A stretch of DNA of 64,000 nt, taken from contig MKSR01000036.1 of assembly GCA_001898145.1 (NCBI GenBank), positions 290,898 through 354,897 on the forward strand, given 5' to 3'. A model generated the notes under the pieces. It was given only the letters and a program-made list of their open reading frames with translations, made no database searches and was not told the DNA's origin. Source of the stretch: Dyadobacter sp. 50-39. GTDB taxonomy: Bacteria > Bacteroidota > Bacteroidia > Cytophagales > Spirosomataceae. Numbering within the stretch: position 1 is the stretch's first letter; the number at the start of each line of letters is the position of its first letter. Made by a program: the position numbers and the translations under genes. This document shows positions 1-8,900 of this stretch, in pieces.

Positions 1-2451
1 CACATTAGACAGTGTCATGGTTTCCCAGGTAATGTTCGGATTTGCCAGACCGGTCGTCGTCAAGCCAGGAACTTCTTTGCCGCCTACCACATTGTAGCCC
101 GCAAACTGAAAACCGGTCAGGTACTGGTATGCACCCGCATCGTCGAAACCGGTGCGGCTCACACCCCCTCGCAGTTTAAGATTGTCCATCCATGTGACGC
201 TGTTCTTGAAAAACAACTCTTCCGAAATCCTCCATCCCGCGGAAATGCTTGGAAAAAGACCCCATCTTTTATTTTTAGGAAAATTAGGTGAGCCGTCGTA
301 GCGCATGGTCATTTCGGCCAGGTACTTGTCTTTGAAACCATAATTCAGCCTTCCAACAAAACTGGCCCTTCCGCTCACTGCCGCGCTGCCATTGGCTTGC
401 TGGTTCAGCGTGCCGCCCGCAAAAAGCTGGTCGATAGAGCTGGTGATGTAGTTTTCCCGGTAAGCATTGAAGTTTTTTGTATTGTAATCAATGGCTTCAA
501 AAAGCAGTAAGCCATTGAAACTATGCGAATTTTGGAAGGTACGTTCGTAATTCGCCGAAAGCTGGCCGGTAAAGATCTGATTGGTATAGTACGCCTGGTT
601 CAGCGAAGTGGGAGAGGATTTTCCGTATAATGAATAGGTGTCGGCTTTGTAGTCGTAGTCCCAGATGTCGTTTTGTTTTGTCCACCGTTTTTGCTCCTCC
701 TGGATCTGGAAGTAGTTCATTCTCAATCTGAAACTTAAACCCTGCACGGGTTTGACATCATAGTTGAGTTTTGCAGATCCGTTGATGGTCGTTTTGAAAA
801 CCTTATGGTAGCCGCCCAGGTTTTCGTGCGTGTTAATAATGGCATTAAATGGTCCAGGACTAATATGCGGCACTTTGCTAGGGTCTGGGAAAGAGGCGGC
901 GGATGTAGGGGTACTGTCGAAGAAATCCATCCAGAACCATTCCTCCGAGGCAGGCCGGTTAGACTGGCGGATGTTTTCTCGGATACCCGAAAGGTCCAGG
1001 GAAAGTGTCAGCTGCTTGTTTAGGTTTACATCCACATTTGATCGTACATTGAACCTCTTATAACCGGTATTATCCCCTTTGAACATCCCATCCTGGTTTA
1101 CGTAACCCAAAAACGTGTAGTATTTCACCTTATCATTTCCGCCGCTGACGGTGAAGTTGTATTGCTGTTGCGGCGCACGCTTGCGCATGATCTGCTCAAA
1201 CCAATCGGTGTTGGGATACTGCGGGTCATTTCCCACAAAATACTTGGCGATATCGGCCTCCGAGTATTTTGTAGCGTTTTCGGCAATGCCGGAGTTGAGC
1301 TGAACTTCCCGATACAAGGTTGCGTATTGTCCGGCGCTCACTGGTTCGGGAAAATTGGTGTACGACTGGTTTGTCAGCGTGGAATTCAATGAAATTTTTG
1401 GTTTACCGGCAACACCGCGTTTGGTAGTAACCAGTACCACGCCGTTTCCGGCACGGGCTCCGTAAATGGCGGCCGAAGCATCTTTCAGAATTGAAATGGA
1501 CTCTACTTCATTAGGATCAATATTATTAAAGGGCTGCTCGGTACCGTCAACAATGATTAGCGCCCGGCCAAAGTTCCGGATGTTGATATTCGCCTGATCG
1601 TAACCCGGCTGTCCACTGGTTTGTTTAGAAACTAGCCCCGGTAACCTGCCGGCGAGCGAATTGGCAAGACTAGCGGCTGGCGATTTGACCAGATCCTGAT
1701 TTCTGACCGTCGCAATGGATCCGGTAACGCTGGCTTTTTTCTGACTGCCGTAGCCAACCACCACCACTTCTTCCAACGCTTTGTTGTCTGCTAGCAGTGT
1801 AATGTTTAGCGCGGTCTGATTATTGAGACTTACCTCCTGGTGAAGATAGCCTACGTAGGAAAAAACGAGGATGCTGTTTTCCTCAGGCACGTCAAGGCTG
1901 TATTTACCTTCCGAATCGGTAATCGTGCCGGTCTGCGTGCCCTTGACTACGACGCTTACACCCGGGAGCGGTTCATTTTTCTCATCATTTACAACCCCTG
2001 AAATCATGCGAAGTACAGCTTCCGCCCGGGTTTTTTTTGCGGGTAAAAGGTTGTTTTCGGTGCCGTCGACAGGTAGGCCTGTGGTTTTTTTCGGCTGTTC
2101 TTTTGGCTTGTCTTCCGGTGCTTTTGCGGCAGCAACGATCACATAGGAGCCACTTTTTTGCTGAGAAAACTGTAAGCCGGCAGCGGGAAGGATCCGTTCC
2201 AAGTTGGCTTCAAGTTTGTCGCTCCATTCAATGGACGATACGGCCACGTTCCGGTTTCTCACAGCCTTGTCGGCATACATAATGTCGACCTTGTAATGGT
2301 CTTTAAACTTTCGAAGCACATCGGAAAGTTTCATGACGGTCGGCTGCTGCCGCTTTTCAGTTTTTGTGGCGGGTTGCAAAGCTAGGGTCTGGGCAGGGCA
2401 GCCCCCGACGGTTACGGCCGCCAGTAGAAGCGCGATTAAAAATAATTTCAT
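1..2451 (-). CDS. SusC/RagA-type TonB-dependent outer membrane receptor with STN domain, partial
   Basis: Outer-membrane receptor that imports a ligand using TonB energy; it runs off the left edge, so the C-terminal barrel is missing. The start ATG at 2451 opens a hydrophobic signal peptide (MKLFLIALLLAAVTVGG). An STN (secretin/TonB short) domain follows at about residues 35-105, then a carboxypeptidase-regulatory-like beta domain (ISGVVNDEKNEPLPGVSVV), the SusC hinge motif ALEEVVVVGYGSQKK and a plug domain with IIVDGTEQPFNNIDPNEVES and DASAAIYGARAGNGVVLVTT. The STN domain is the part that, in related systems, contacts a FecR anti-sigma protein, and a FecR gene lies 39 bp upstream. A SusD partner would be expected beyond the window. 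Family assignment is firm; the substrate is unknown. Confidence 0.93.
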   Translation of the reverse strand, partial: MKLFLIALLLAAVTVGGCPAQTLALQPATKTEKRQQPTVMKLSDVLRKFKDHYKVDIMYADKAVRNRNVAVSSIEWSDKLEANLERILPAAGLQFSQQKSGSYVIVAAAKAPEDKPKEQPKKTTGLPVDGTENNLLPAKKTRAEAVLRMISGVVNDEKNEPLPGVSVVVKGTQTGTITDSEGKYSLDVPEENSILVFSYVGYLHQEVSLNNQTALNITLLADNKALEEVVVVGYGSQKKASVTGSIATVRNQDLVKSPAASLANSLAGRLPGLVSKQTSGQPGYDQANINIRNFGRALIIVDGTEQPFNNIDPNEVESISILKDASAAIYGARAGNGVVLVTTKRGVAGKPKISLNSTLTNQSYTNFPEPVSAGQYATLYREVQLNSGIAENATKYSEADIAKYFVGNDPQYPNTDWFEQIMRKRAPQQQYNFTVSGGNDKVKYYTFLGYVNQDGMFKGDNTGYKRFNVRSNVDVNLNKQLTLSLDLSGIRENIRQSNRPASEEWFWMDFFDSTPTSAASFPDPSKVPHISPGPFNAIINTHENLGGYHKVFKTTINGSAKLNYDVKPVQGLSFRLRMNYFQIQEEQKRWTKQNDIWDYDYKADTYSLYGKSSPTSLNQAYYTNQIFTGQLSANYERTFQNSHSFNGLLLFEAIDYNTKNFNAYRENYITSSIDQLFAGGTLNQQANGSAAVSGRASFVGRLNYGFKDKYLAEMTMRYDGSPNFPKNKRWGLFPSISAGWRISEELFFKNSVTWMDNLKLRGGVSRTGFDDAGAYQYLTGFQFAGYNVVGGKEVPGLTTTGLANPNITWETMTLSNV

Positions 2452-2490
2452 TTGAGAAAAGGTTTAGGATATGGAATGCAGTTGAGAGGC

Positions 2491-3498
2491 TTATTGGGGT
2501 GATGAACGATCTTCGAAAAATGTGACATGTTTGCCTTCCATGTGATACTGAATGTCAAGGATCCGGCAGATCGAGGTGATTAGTTCATGTTCGTCCTGGG
2601 CCTTGAAAGAGCCTGAAATTGTTTGTGCAGCCAGTTCGGCAGAGGAAATTTTGACGGTCAGGCTATAGTTGTTTTCCAGCAGGCGGGCAATTTCCGTCAT
2701 AGTGGTTTGCTCAAAAACAAAGCGAGATTCCTTCCAGGCAGCATATTGTGCAGGTTCTGAGAAGCGGTTATGTGCTACTTTTCCTTGATTATCAAGCGTA
2801 ATGACATCGCCAGGCGCCATAATCAACGCTACGCGGTTCGAACGGGCCGAATGGTGTACCTGCACTTTACCTTTGTTCAATAGGATTTCGGTTTTGCCTG
2901 GGCGGCTATACACGGTAAACTGGGTTCCAAGCACGGTAACATTGACTCCCTCAGGTGTTTTAACAATAAACCGCGCGTTGTTACGGGTATGGGTTACTAC
3001 AAATTCGGCTTCCCCTTTCAGTATCACTTCCCGCTGAGTGCTTTCTGCAAAATTCCACCGGGGTAAGACCAGCTCGGAATTGGCATTCAGACTGACGCGG
3101 CTTCCATCTTCTAGAGTCCATGTTCTGATTTCGCCCGGGCCGGTGGATAGGGTCTCATATATAAGCTCCTTTTGAAAAAGCCATCCCGTGGCAAACAAGA
3201 GGGCAATCGTGCAGGCAGCCGCCAGCCAGATCCAGCGTATTTTGACGTCATGTTTTTTAAAAGATGTAATAACGTCCTTGATGTCGGTCTGGGCGTCTTT
3301 CTGACGAAATACTGCAATGCCTTTTTCGACATTTACTTCGTATTGCGGACGGGACAGTTCCCATTCGAGCAGGTATTTGTAAAAAAGTTCTTCATTTTCC
3401 AGCTTTTGAGCCCATTCATCGATGAGCCTCCGTTGTCGAGCAGATACAGTGCCGTTAAAGTGGTCGAACAACAATTCCTTTGTTATCGTAGAGTTCAT
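2491..3498 (-). CDS. FecR-family anti-sigma factor
   Basis: Membrane anti-sigma factor expected to hold the adjacent ECF sigma factor inactive until the STN-type receptor downstream signals. The N-terminal cytoplasmic part (MNSTITKELLFDHFNGTVS) has the usual helical FecR start. One membrane helix (WIWLAAACTIALLFATGW) lies near residues 87-106, followed by the periplasmic FecR domain (STGPGEIRTWTLEDGSRVSL, then GEAEFVVTH and FIVKTPEGVNVTVLGTQFTV) and a C-terminal DUF4974-like region (ISGSFKAQDEHELI). I chose the ATG at 3498 over an in-frame ATG 45 bp upstream because the extra Arg/Cys-rich residues do not fit the family. It sits between the sigma factor and the SusC gene, the standard order. 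Confidence 0.93.
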   Translation of the reverse strand: MNSTITKELLFDHFNGTVSARQRRLIDEWAQKLENEELFYKYLLEWELSRPQYEVNVEKGIAVFRQKDAQTDIKDVITSFKKHDVKIRWIWLAAACTIALLFATGWLFQKELIYETLSTGPGEIRTWTLEDGSRVSLNANSELVLPRWNFAESTQREVILKGEAEFVVTHTRNNARFIVKTPEGVNVTVLGTQFTVYSRPGKTEILLNKGKVQVHHSARSNRVALIMAPGDVITLDNQGKVAHNRFSEPAQYAAWKESRFVFEQTTMTEIARLLENNYSLTVKISSAELAAQTISGSFKAQDEHELITSICRILDIQYHMEGKHVTFFEDRSSPQ

Positions 3499-3552
3499 GT
3501 TTTTATTTTTGAGAGCGCAGCAGGATCTTAAATGCCGGCGCATTGGCTGGTT

Positions 3553-4227
3553 TTATAGCGTAGTGATAGCAATCAAAATGGAGATAAACCATTTGTTACG
3601 AATTAGCGCACGAACCGTATTGCGTGCCCTGTATACATGAACTTCGGCTGTCCGTGCGGAAATGGAAAACTCGTTGGCAATTTCCGTCAATGATTTTCCT
3701 TCAAAGTGAAAAAGCAGGTAAATGCTTTTTTGTCGACGAGGTAGCGTAGCAATTGCCTTTTCTACATCCTGATACAGTTCCTCGTATTGGGTGATGTTGT
3801 CAGGCTGCTGAGAATCGCTGCCTGTAACTTCTGTCAAATCGTTCAGCTCAATCTTGCGGGTAGTAGCTTCCCTTTTCAGGTAATTGTAGCCCTCGTTGCG
3901 GACGGTGCGGAAAAGGTAGGCCCGGTAGGAAGTTGTAATGCGTTCGAAAATTTTTCCTGAATAGAATTTGAAGAAAATATCGGAGACAAGATCTTCTGCG
4001 ATTTCTCGTGAGCCAACAAATTTGACCGCGTGCGTGCAAAGTGCGGCATAGTACCGGTTGTAAAGCAGTTCCATACCTGCTTTCGAGTCATGATGCACGG
4101 CAGACCGCAAAAAAACCTCGTCGTCCTGCTCATCGTGGCGGGTGTTGTCCTCACTATCCGGGCTAGGTAACATGGCTATGGGTAACAATCGCTTGACTTC
4201 TATGGAAGCACCCGTCGTTATTTTCAT
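3553..4227 (-). CDS. RNA polymerase ECF sigma-70 factor
   Basis: Alternative sigma factor that probably transcribes the FecR/SusC genes downstream. Region 2 lies near residues 45-115 (AGMELLYNRYYAALCTHAVK, EIAEDLVSDIFFKFY, SYRAYLFRTVRNEGYNYLKR). Region 4 lies near 155-215 (AIATLPRRQKSIYLLFHFEG, SLTEIANEFSISARTAEVHV). Length, 224 aa, is slightly long because of about 40 N-terminal residues; an internal ATG at 4173 could be the true start. The C-terminal hydrophobic tail (WFISILIAITTL) is common in Bacteroidota FecI-like factors. The gap to the FecR gene is 54 bp. Confidence 0.93.
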   Translation of the reverse strand: MKITTGASIEVKRLLPIAMLPSPDSEDNTRHDEQDDEVFLRSAVHHDSKAGMELLYNRYYAALCTHAVKFVGSREIAEDLVSDIFFKFYSGKIFERITTSYRAYLFRTVRNEGYNYLKREATTRKIELNDLTEVTGSDSQQPDNITQYEELYQDVEKAIATLPRRQKSIYLLFHFEGKSLTEIANEFSISARTAEVHVYRARNTVRALIRNKWFISILIAITTL

Positions 4228-4383
4228 ATATCAAATAATGACAAAAATTTATAGGTAATTTTTTATTTTTGACACGAATACCAACATGACAATTGGAAGT
4301 GGGTATAGTACTTACTTACAAGAGGAAGTTTTTTCAAGATTATTCTGAGAATATTGGCGCTTGAAATGCGGAGGGAGGTTAAT

Positions 4384-4512
4384 TTAATTAGCAGGAACTA
4401 ATGCTAAGGCCTGATTTCGAACAGCATAACGGTTCAATAGGAGCCAATTTTGACGTAGGTCACTTTCACGCCATTCCCTTGCTAATTTGCACATTGCTTC
4501 TGACTGATCCAT
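4384..4512 (-). CDS. Small ORF, 42 aa, unknown
   Basis: An ATG-started reading frame in the 342-bp gap between the AraC gene and the sigma factor gene. It encodes 42 residues rich in Trp, Arg and Leu (MDQSEAMCKLAREWRESDLR, then QNWLLLNRYAVRNQALALV). Composition looks protein-like and it ends just before an AT-rich stretch, but I recognise no family and see no ribosome-binding site. It could be chance or the remnant of a longer gene. The rest of this gap is AT-rich sequence upstream of the sigma factor with no other gene visible. Confidence 0.25.
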   Translation of the reverse strand: MDQSEAMCKLAREWRESDLRQNWLLLNRYAVRNQALALVPAN

Positions 4513-4569
4513 TTTGACTGGTTTTTCGATCAAAAGTAAAAGCCGCATTCTTGCCAAGAAAATTGTGGT

Positions 4570-5391
4570 TCATAGGCTGCTTACGCTCACGCGGCAGATC
4601 TGGAACTGAAACCTGACATAGCGGGCAGGGCTCAGGTTCAGATAATGCTTAAAGTCATGGATCAGCTGGCTTTGATCGTAATAGCCGCACGCCTCGACCA
4701 GATGCTGCCAGTCGACTTTTCCAAGATGGCCATCCAGCAGTTGGATAGCCTTTAAAAACCTTTCGTAGCGCGCCTTTTCCTTGGCGGAGTAACCCAGGTA
4801 TTTTTTGTGGTTAAGCTGGATGTTGCGCTCGCTCTGACCGGTTTTTTGAGCGATCGCCTTGATGGGATTTACCGCCAGCGGCACCGACTCAGCAGCCGAT
4901 ATGTGCTCAAAGGATGCATCGCGGCATCTGAGATAGGGCCGGCAAAAGTCCAGGATCATCATGGGCCTTTCCTGAGCCGCTTCGGTTTTGAGGCTGTGCC
5001 ACAACTGCGTAAAGCAATTTTGCTTTAAGAGCTCATCGGGGTGGGCCGCTACGGAGCCTGAGATCATCGCAGGCCCAAAGAAGCGGTAGAAGGCATCATC
5101 CTTAAAATTGACGACCAGAAGATCTGCGCCGTCACTGAGCGTATATTCAATGGGTTGTCTGACAGGGCCCAGCACAAGGCATTGATCAAGCTGCATAGAC
5201 TCGGCCCCGGAAGTAAAGCGGACTGGTGCTCCGAAACTAAAAGCCAGGATGGTTTGAAAGCTCGGTACCAGTAATCTTTTCACATCACTGCCGCCTTCAT
5301 TGACAGCACAATAAAAATAGCTCACCACCTGGCTGAATTCTTCTCCAACCTGTATTTTGAGCTCCTTGTAGTTTTGGTTTGATGGCTGCAT
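4570..5391 (-). CDS. AraC-family transcriptional regulator
   Basis: DNA-binding regulator. The C-terminal AraC helix-turn-helix pair lies near residues 180-262; the second recognition helix and following helix are visible as ACGYYDQSQLIHDFKHYLNL followed by SPARYV. The N-terminal domain (residues 1-150, with LVLGPVRQPIEYTLSDGADL) resembles the DUF6597-type sensor domain of Bacteroidota AraC proteins. It lies 15 bp downstream of the molybdopterin oxidoreductase gene on the same strand and is probably the last gene of an operon with it and the DUF819 gene, suggesting it controls them. The effector is unknown. Confidence 0.88.
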   Translation of the reverse strand: MQPSNQNYKELKIQVGEEFSQVVSYFYCAVNEGGSDVKRLLVPSFQTILAFSFGAPVRFTSGAESMQLDQCLVLGPVRQPIEYTLSDGADLLVVNFKDDAFYRFFGPAMISGSVAAHPDELLKQNCFTQLWHSLKTEAAQERPMMILDFCRPYLRCRDASFEHISAAESVPLAVNPIKAIAQKTGQSERNIQLNHKKYLGYSAKEKARYERFLKAIQLLDGHLGKVDWQHLVEACGYYDQSQLIHDFKHYLNLSPARYVRFQFQICRVSVSSL

Positions 5392-5406
5392 GGGTATGTG
5401 CGGCTG

Positions 5407-6099
5407 TCAGCTGTAGCGGTCGTTACGCCAGGGATAGGCCGTGTTGGAGTATCCTCTGAGCTCCCAGAAACCAAGCTGGTTTTGGGGTAAAAACTGAATG
5501 CGGCTGATCCATTTACTGCCTTTCCATGCGTAAAGCTGTGGGGTAATCATTCGCACCGGGCCGCCATGCTCGCGTTCCAGGGGCTTTCCGTCGGCGGTGT
5601 GTACCAGCAGCACATCTTCCTTTAAGGCTTCCTGCAAGGAAAGGTTGGTCGTGTACTTATCATAGCCATGGCAAAGTATGTGGGTTGCGGCGGGTTTGGG
5701 CATGGCCACAGCGGCAATGTCAGCCAGGCGCACGCCCACCCAGGGCACGTCCATGCGCGACCAAGTGGTCACGCAGTGAAAGTCGCTCACATCACTCGTT
5801 TGCGGCAGGGCCATAAACTGCTCCCAGTTGAGCGTGAGCGGCGATTCTACCTCGCCGTCGATGATCAGCTTCCATTTCGAAAGCGGTACGTCGGGTTTAA
5901 AGCCCAGATCCAGCACCGGCCATTTGACTGTCGCAGTCTGGCCGATGGGCAGCTGCGGCATCCCGTGGCGATTGGGCGCGCCACTGCCCATAGGACGGCT
6001 GTCGGAGACCGAAGGCGTTTGGGCCATTTGCTGCTCAAAGCGCGCCTTTAATTTCATGCGCGCTTCAATGATCTTATCAAGTTTGCTGTCCTGTTCCAT
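5407..6099 (-). CDS. Molybdopterin-dependent oxidoreductase, sulfite-oxidase/YedY-like fold
   Basis: A 230-aa protein with the oxidoreductase molybdopterin-binding domain. The family core is visible: WKLIIDGEVESPLTLNWEQF, then the molybdenum-liganding cysteine in DFHCVTTWSRMDVPWVGV (about Cys108), LVHTADGKPLEREHGGPVRM, and LYAWKGSKWISRIQF near the C-terminus. There is no signal peptide or twin-arginine motif, so it is probably cytoplasmic, unlike MsrP/YedY; no haem or dimerisation domain follows. Flanked closely by the DUF819 gene (12 bp) and AraC gene (15 bp) in one operon. The reaction is not predictable; relatives reduce oxidised methionine or oxidise sulfite. Confidence 0.88.
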   Translation of the reverse strand: MEQDSKLDKIIEARMKLKARFEQQMAQTPSVSDSRPMGSGAPNRHGMPQLPIGQTATVKWPVLDLGFKPDVPLSKWKLIIDGEVESPLTLNWEQFMALPQTSDVSDFHCVTTWSRMDVPWVGVRLADIAAVAMPKPAATHILCHGYDKYTTNLSLQEALKEDVLLVHTADGKPLEREHGGPVRMITPQLYAWKGSKWISRIQFLPQNQLGFWELRGYSNTAYPWRNDRYS

Positions 6100-6111
6100 G
6101 CTGTAAGATGT

Positions 6112-7338
6112 TTAGGTGCTGATCCACTGCATCATTAAAGCAGTTAAATACCCCCCATAAGTTCCAATCGCGTAACCTAAAATTGCCAGCAGCACGCCCA
6201 CCGATGCCAGCGAGGGGTGAAACGCGGCGGCCACCACCGATGCAGACGCTGAGCCGCCCACATTGGCCTGGCTGCCGACGGCCAGAAAAAAGAAGGGAAT
6301 TTTGAGCCATTTGCAGGCTATAATAAGGATCAGACCGTGAATCAGAATCCATATCAGCCCAATGGCAAAAAGCCCGGGGTTACCCGCTACTGCTCCCAGG
6401 TCCATTTGCATGCCGATACAGGCCACCAGTACATACAGAAATACCGAGCCAAGTTTTGAGGCGCCATAGTATTCCAACTTGCGAGCCGGGGTGAGCGAGA
6501 GCAGAATGCCGATCAATGTGGCAATGCTGATCACCCAAAAAAAGTTGGATGTCAGGCTGTACTTTTCCAGGGCGGGATAATTCCGGGAAAGGTAGGGCGT
6601 GATCACCTGGGCCAGGCCATGGGCAAGGCCGGCAGCACCAAAACCTGCCGCTGCCAGGAAAATATAATCTTTCAAAGCCGGATTCTGCTCGTTTGCCTTT
6701 TGATCTGCATCCAGATGAGCTTTTACCTGCTCGACCGCTCCGCTGTCGGCTCCCAGTAGCGCATCTACCCGCGAGGCGATACCTGCTCCGTAAATCAATG
6801 CGGCCATCCATAGCTCGGCGACCAGTACATCGACTGCTACCATCTGCGAAAACAGCGCGTCGCTGGGATGAAATACCTCACGCAGTGCGGTTTGGTTAGC
6901 GCCCCCGCCAATCCAGCTGCCGGCTATGGTGGCCAGCCCGCGCCAGACCGCGTCGGCTCCTTCTCCGGCTACGGTAGCCGGACTGAGCGTGCCGACAATC
7001 CACAAAGCGATCGGCCCGCCGATCATAATGCCCGCCGTGCCGATCAGCATCGCAGCAAGCGCTTTCGGGCCCAGGCGCGTCAGGGATTTCCAGTCCATGC
7101 CGACTGTGAAAAGCACCAGGCAGGCAGGCAGAAAGTATTTGGAAACGACCGGGTAAAGCGCAGAGCCGGCGCCATTGATAATCCCCAATGAATTCAGAAC
7201 GCCGGGTATGAAGTAACAAAGCAGCAGGGGAGGGATAATGGCGTAAAACCGTTTCCAGCCGGGCTGGGAAGCTGTATAAAATATACCGGCAAGGATAAGC
7301 ATCAGAAGGCCAAGAACGACCGCGTCGTTGGTAATCAT
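6112..7338 (-). CDS. DUF819-family integral membrane protein
   Basis: A 408-aa polytopic membrane protein of the DUF819 (YjcL-like) family, with about ten hydrophobic helices. Family features seen include GSWIGGGANQTALREVF near residue 140, the acidic loop near 200-225, and VGSQANVGGSASASVVAAAF near 355. These glycine/asparagine-rich segments resemble those of sodium-coupled carboxylate transporters, so a transport role is plausible but unproven for the family. It is the first gene of a tight three-gene operon with a molybdopterin oxidoreductase and an AraC regulator. The ATG at 7338 opens directly into the first helix. Confidence 0.87.
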   Translation of the reverse strand: MITNDAVVLGLLMLILAGIFYTASQPGWKRFYAIIPPLLLCYFIPGVLNSLGIINGAGSALYPVVSKYFLPACLVLFTVGMDWKSLTRLGPKALAAMLIGTAGIMIGGPIALWIVGTLSPATVAGEGADAVWRGLATIAGSWIGGGANQTALREVFHPSDALFSQMVAVDVLVAELWMAALIYGAGIASRVDALLGADSGAVEQVKAHLDADQKANEQNPALKDYIFLAAAGFGAAGLAHGLAQVITPYLSRNYPALEKYSLTSNFFWVISIATLIGILLSLTPARKLEYYGASKLGSVFLYVLVACIGMQMDLGAVAGNPGLFAIGLIWILIHGLILIIACKWLKIPFFFLAVGSQANVGGSASASVVAAAFHPSLASVGVLLAILGYAIGTYGGYLTALMMQWIST

Positions 7339-7650
7339 GCGTCAGAATCAGAATGGGAAAAGGTTACCGGGTAAAAATAAGCGAAATGTCTCAGAAAGGC
7401 ATCAGAAATTGGGTGCCGGCGGGGTCTGCGTTGAATAGCGATTTGGGGATTTGCCGCCAGGACCCGGGTTTGTGGTGAGCCGGATGTTGGATCTGCGCGT
7501 TAGGGAAGGGGATGGATAATTTTTCCTTTGGATGATCTGCCCGGTTCGCAACAGTCGTGTATCTTTTTGCTGAATACTAGCTCTGCCCGCGCCGGCGGCC
7601 GGATTGAAGGTGTTGAAATATGGGCTGAAAATCCATACTGGTAACACAGC
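7339..7650. other. Intergenic region, 312 bp
   Basis: Lies between the 3' end of the membrane-anchored AraC gene and the 5' end of the DUF819 operon, both minus-strand, so it should contain the operon promoter. Open frames here lack recognisable protein features and I see no strong hairpin or repeat. Confidence 0.5.
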
Positions 7651-8802
7651 CTACGAGACCAGGTTCTGCCGGCTCTTTTTAACGAAGTCCGAGGGGGTAG
7701 TGCCTTCCAGTTTCTTAAACACCTGGTTAAAGGTAGCTTTGGAATTAAATCCGCAGTCCAGCGCAATTCCCAGCAGCGATAAGTGACTGTTGGCCGGCTG
7801 CATCACCTGCTGTTTGAATTCGCGCAGGCGGTGCTGGTTGACATATTCGAAGAAATTGACCCCGAAATCCGCATTGATCACTTGCGAGAGCTGATGGCGT
7901 GGCACGCCCAAACGAACTGCCAGATCCACCAGCGTAAGATCATTTTCCAGGTAAGGTTTCTCGTTATCCATTAACGCCGACAGTCGGGCCGCAATGTCCT
8001 GGCTAATTCCCTCGCCAAGGGCGCTCTTGGCATATTTGGGAGCAGGTTCGATATTTTCCGTAACGAGCTCTGCCACCATCCCGGCAGCGGTTGGCATGAC
8101 TAGTGTTTTTTTATTGAGCAGCTTAAATGCAATCCAGTACACCAGTATCACCACCAGCACAAAATGTGCCGGATAAATGCCGCTGAAATAGGCTAGTTGA
8201 TGTTTTTTGACATAGAATGTACCGACCGAAAAAAGCATGATCGCCAGCACGATCCACAGAAATTCTTTTAGCCAATCAATGTCGATCAGCTCGCGGCTGG
8301 AGAAATGCTCGGTGCGTTTGGGCTGGTTCTGATAGAAAATGCCCAGAGCGAAGGCAGTAAAACTGACATGCAGGTAGTTTGTAAAGCTGTTCATCCAACC
8401 GAAATCCGCTTGTGCTACAAGCCCTTTGTTTGCAAGGTAAGCCACTTTGTCCGAGCCCGGGAGCATAAAGTAGGGCATCAGGAGTGCCAAATAAATGCCG
8501 AATGGGACGATTAATAGCAGTTGGCTGCGGCGAAACCTGAATTCGGGATCGCTGATGCTCTGCGTGAGCAGCACGATCAATGGACCGTAAAGCAGCGGCA
8601 ATAACCAGGATAACCTACTGAAATGGGGATAACCGATAAAAAGGTTTTTGACCTCCAGACAGATCAGAAATAAATGGAACATCAGCAGCAGGATCAACGC
8701 GGAAAGAATGCGGTTGGGAAGCTGGTTGGATTCCCTGCGGACCAGAAGGAATGCCAGGAAACCTCCCTGGATGATACCTGAAAGTAGCAGTGCTGTGATC
8801 AA
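7651..8802 (-). CDS. Membrane-anchored AraC-family regulator (N-terminal multi-helix domain)
   Basis: A 383-aa regulator of the Bacteroidota type in which about seven membrane helices (residues 1-240, from ITALLLSGIIQGGFLAFLLV to FVLVVILVYWIAFKLL) precede a C-terminal AraC DNA-binding domain (residues 275-380). The second helix-turn-helix is clear in LLGIALDCGFNSKATFNQVF. The start is TTG at 8802: no ATG exists upstream before an in-frame stop and the first internal ATG would delete the first helix. It stands alone, divergent from the S41 peptidase gene, with about 100 bp between the two starts. The signal sensed is unknown. Confidence 0.87.
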   Translation of the reverse strand: MITALLLSGIIQGGFLAFLLVRRESNQLPNRILSALILLLMFHLFLICLEVKNLFIGYPHFSRLSWLLPLLYGPLIVLLTQSISDPEFRFRRSQLLLIVPFGIYLALLMPYFMLPGSDKVAYLANKGLVAQADFGWMNSFTNYLHVSFTAFALGIFYQNQPKRTEHFSSRELIDIDWLKEFLWIVLAIMLFSVGTFYVKKHQLAYFSGIYPAHFVLVVILVYWIAFKLLNKKTLVMPTAAGMVAELVTENIEPAPKYAKSALGEGISQDIAARLSALMDNEKPYLENDLTLVDLAVRLGVPRHQLSQVINADFGVNFFEYVNQHRLREFKQQVMQPANSHLSLLGIALDCGFNSKATFNQVFKKLEGTTPSDFVKKSRQNLVS

Positions 8803-8900
8803 AGTGCAAGGGGTTGAAATTGGTTGTGCGAAAGGTCTGAACTTGTCGGGAAAGACGATTTACAGTTCATTCCGATTCAAAATTGCGGAAAAATTTAAAA